Positions 5,842-6,117 of a stretch of DNA of 6,117 nt are shown piece after piece. Origin of the DNA: Candidatus Omnitrophota bacterium (GTDB lineage Bacteria; Omnitrophota; Gorgyraeia; Duberdicusellales; 4484-171); the NCBI GenBank assembly GCA_030601015.1, contig JAUVUO010000084.1:1-6117 (forward strand), in the 5' to 3' direction. Made by a program: the position numbers and the translations under genes. How positions within the stretch are numbered: position 1 is the first letter of the stretch; each line of letters starts with the position of its first letter. A model generated the notes under the pieces. That model ran no database searches. It had not been told where the DNA came from and saw nothing but the letters and a program-made list of their open reading frames with translations.

Positions 5842-5881
5842 AAAAAAGAGAGGACCAATATCTTTAAATCAATCCCCTCTC
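5842..5881 (-). terminator. Intrinsic terminator of the 45-aa gene
   Basis: On the minus strand GAGAGG (5881-5876) pairs with CCTCTC (5853-5848) around a 22-base loop, followed directly by six T residues (5847-5842). It begins ten bases after the TAG of the 45-aa gene, the expected place for its terminator. Confidence 0.7.
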
Positions 5882-5890
5882 AAAAAGAAA

Positions 5891-6028
5891 CTACCGCTTT
5901 TTTCTGTCAGGCCTTTGAGTTAAAGCAGAACCAGCCGCAGATTTTGCAGCCTTAGAACTACTTTTACTCCTCAACACCTTTGATGCTGCTGTTCCAACAC
6001 GTTTTGATGTTTTTTCGTTTCTTGCCAT
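5891..6028 (-). CDS. Small basic Ala/Ser/Lys-rich protein, 45 aa
   Basis: ATG 6028-6026 opens a 45-codon frame ending in TAG at 5893-5891. The protein starts MARNEKTSKRVGTAASKVLR, has a serine- and alanine-rich middle (SKSSSKAAKSAAGSALTQ) and a basic tail (RPDRKKR). This TSKRV...ASKVLR...KSAAGSALTQ pattern resembles a small protein found in many bacteria as a hypothetical protein, sometimes with the motif repeated in tandem; I recall this from general knowledge and know no established function. High Lys/Arg content and lack of hydrophobic segments make nucleic-acid binding plausible. It has an almost ideal RBS and its own terminator, so it is probably well expressed. The upstream partial gene ends 20 bases before its ATG, suggesting a shared transcript. 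Its less AT-rich codons differ from the neighbouring large gene. Confidence 0.85.
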   Translation of the reverse strand: MARNEKTSKRVGTAASKVLRSKSSSKAAKSAAGSALTQRPDRKKR

Positions 6029-6034
6029 TTTTAC

Positions 6035-6044
6035 TCACCTCCTT
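6035..6044 (-). promoter_or_regulatory. Near-ideal Shine-Dalgarno sequence of the 45-aa gene
   Basis: The minus strand reads AAGGAGGTGAGTAAAAATG. AGGAGGTGA complements nine bases of the canonical 16S rRNA 3' end, with nine bases between GGAGG and the ATG. It fixes the start codon and is the clearest sign that the host is a bacterium using SD-led initiation. Confidence 0.85.
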
Positions 6045-6048
6045 TTCT

Positions 6049-6117
6049 TTAGATTTTAAGAGCGGCTATCTTCTTGAACAATAATAGCCGTTCATTAATT
6101 GCACCTTCTGTATTTGA
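6049..6117 (-). CDS. 3' end of an unidentified gene cut by the window edge
   Basis: A frame open from the window edge reads SNTEGAINERLLLFKKIAAL, then KI and TAA at 6051-6049. The 22 residues look like an amphipathic C-terminal helix. The stop lies a few bases before the strong RBS of the 45-aa gene, as expected for an upstream operon member. No family can be assigned from so little. The stretch also contains a 9-bp inverted repeat, AGCGGCTAT (6061-6069) against ATAGCCGTT (6084-6092), with one G-T pair and a 14-base loop. That could instead mark a stem-loop in a non-coding leader, so the coding call is only moderately secure. Confidence 0.45.
   Translation of the reverse strand, partial: SNTEGAINERLLLFKKIAALKI

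Overview
The window is strongly AT-rich. Every convincing gene is on the minus strand, so transcription runs from high to low coordinates. The organism looks bacterial. A 45-residue gene has a Shine-Dalgarno sequence matching the 16S anti-SD over nine bases, and intrinsic-terminator-like hairpins with T-runs follow genes. TGA is used as a stop, and the 1241-codon gene has no in-frame TGA and uses TGG for Trp, so the standard bacterial code fits. Composition and gene content would suit a low-GC or candidate-phylum bacterium, or a mobile island in one, but the sequence does not fix the lineage.

Layout in the direction of transcription. (1) 6117-5842: the C-terminal end of an unidentified gene, then a 45-aa basic protein with a strong RBS and its own terminator. 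(2) 5790-5463: a gene-poor stretch with a possible small RNA ending in a strong hairpin, then a roughly 120-bp less AT-rich element bounded by imperfect inverted repeats, then the RBS of the large gene. (3) 5462-1737: a single-chain restriction-modification-specificity enzyme. It has an N-terminal PD-(D/E)xK nuclease, a gamma-type N6-adenine methyltransferase with NPPY, and two HsdS-like target-recognition domains. This is the architecture of AloI/CjeI-type (Type IIB/IIG) enzymes. (4) 1736-1370: no intact gene; possible coding remnants. (5) 1369-345: a compact cluster of four small genes whose starts and stops overlap (56, 69, 68 and 150 aa). One encodes a zinc-ribbon-like protein and the last a PD-(D/E)xK/Vsr-like putative nuclease. 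(6) 344-94: non-coding DNA with a 27-bp tandem repeat and two inverted repeats. (7) 93-1: the first 31 codons of a gene that leaves the window, possibly integrase-like.

The large enzyme should be a self-contained defence system that methylates and cleaves without partner genes. The four-gene cluster behind it is the least explained part. Overlapping starts and stops imply coordinated translation, and a small nuclease-like protein with a zinc-ribbon partner suggests nucleic-acid processing, but its function is unknown. A nearby restriction enzyme, repeats, possible gene remnants and a possible recombinase start suggest an accessory region.
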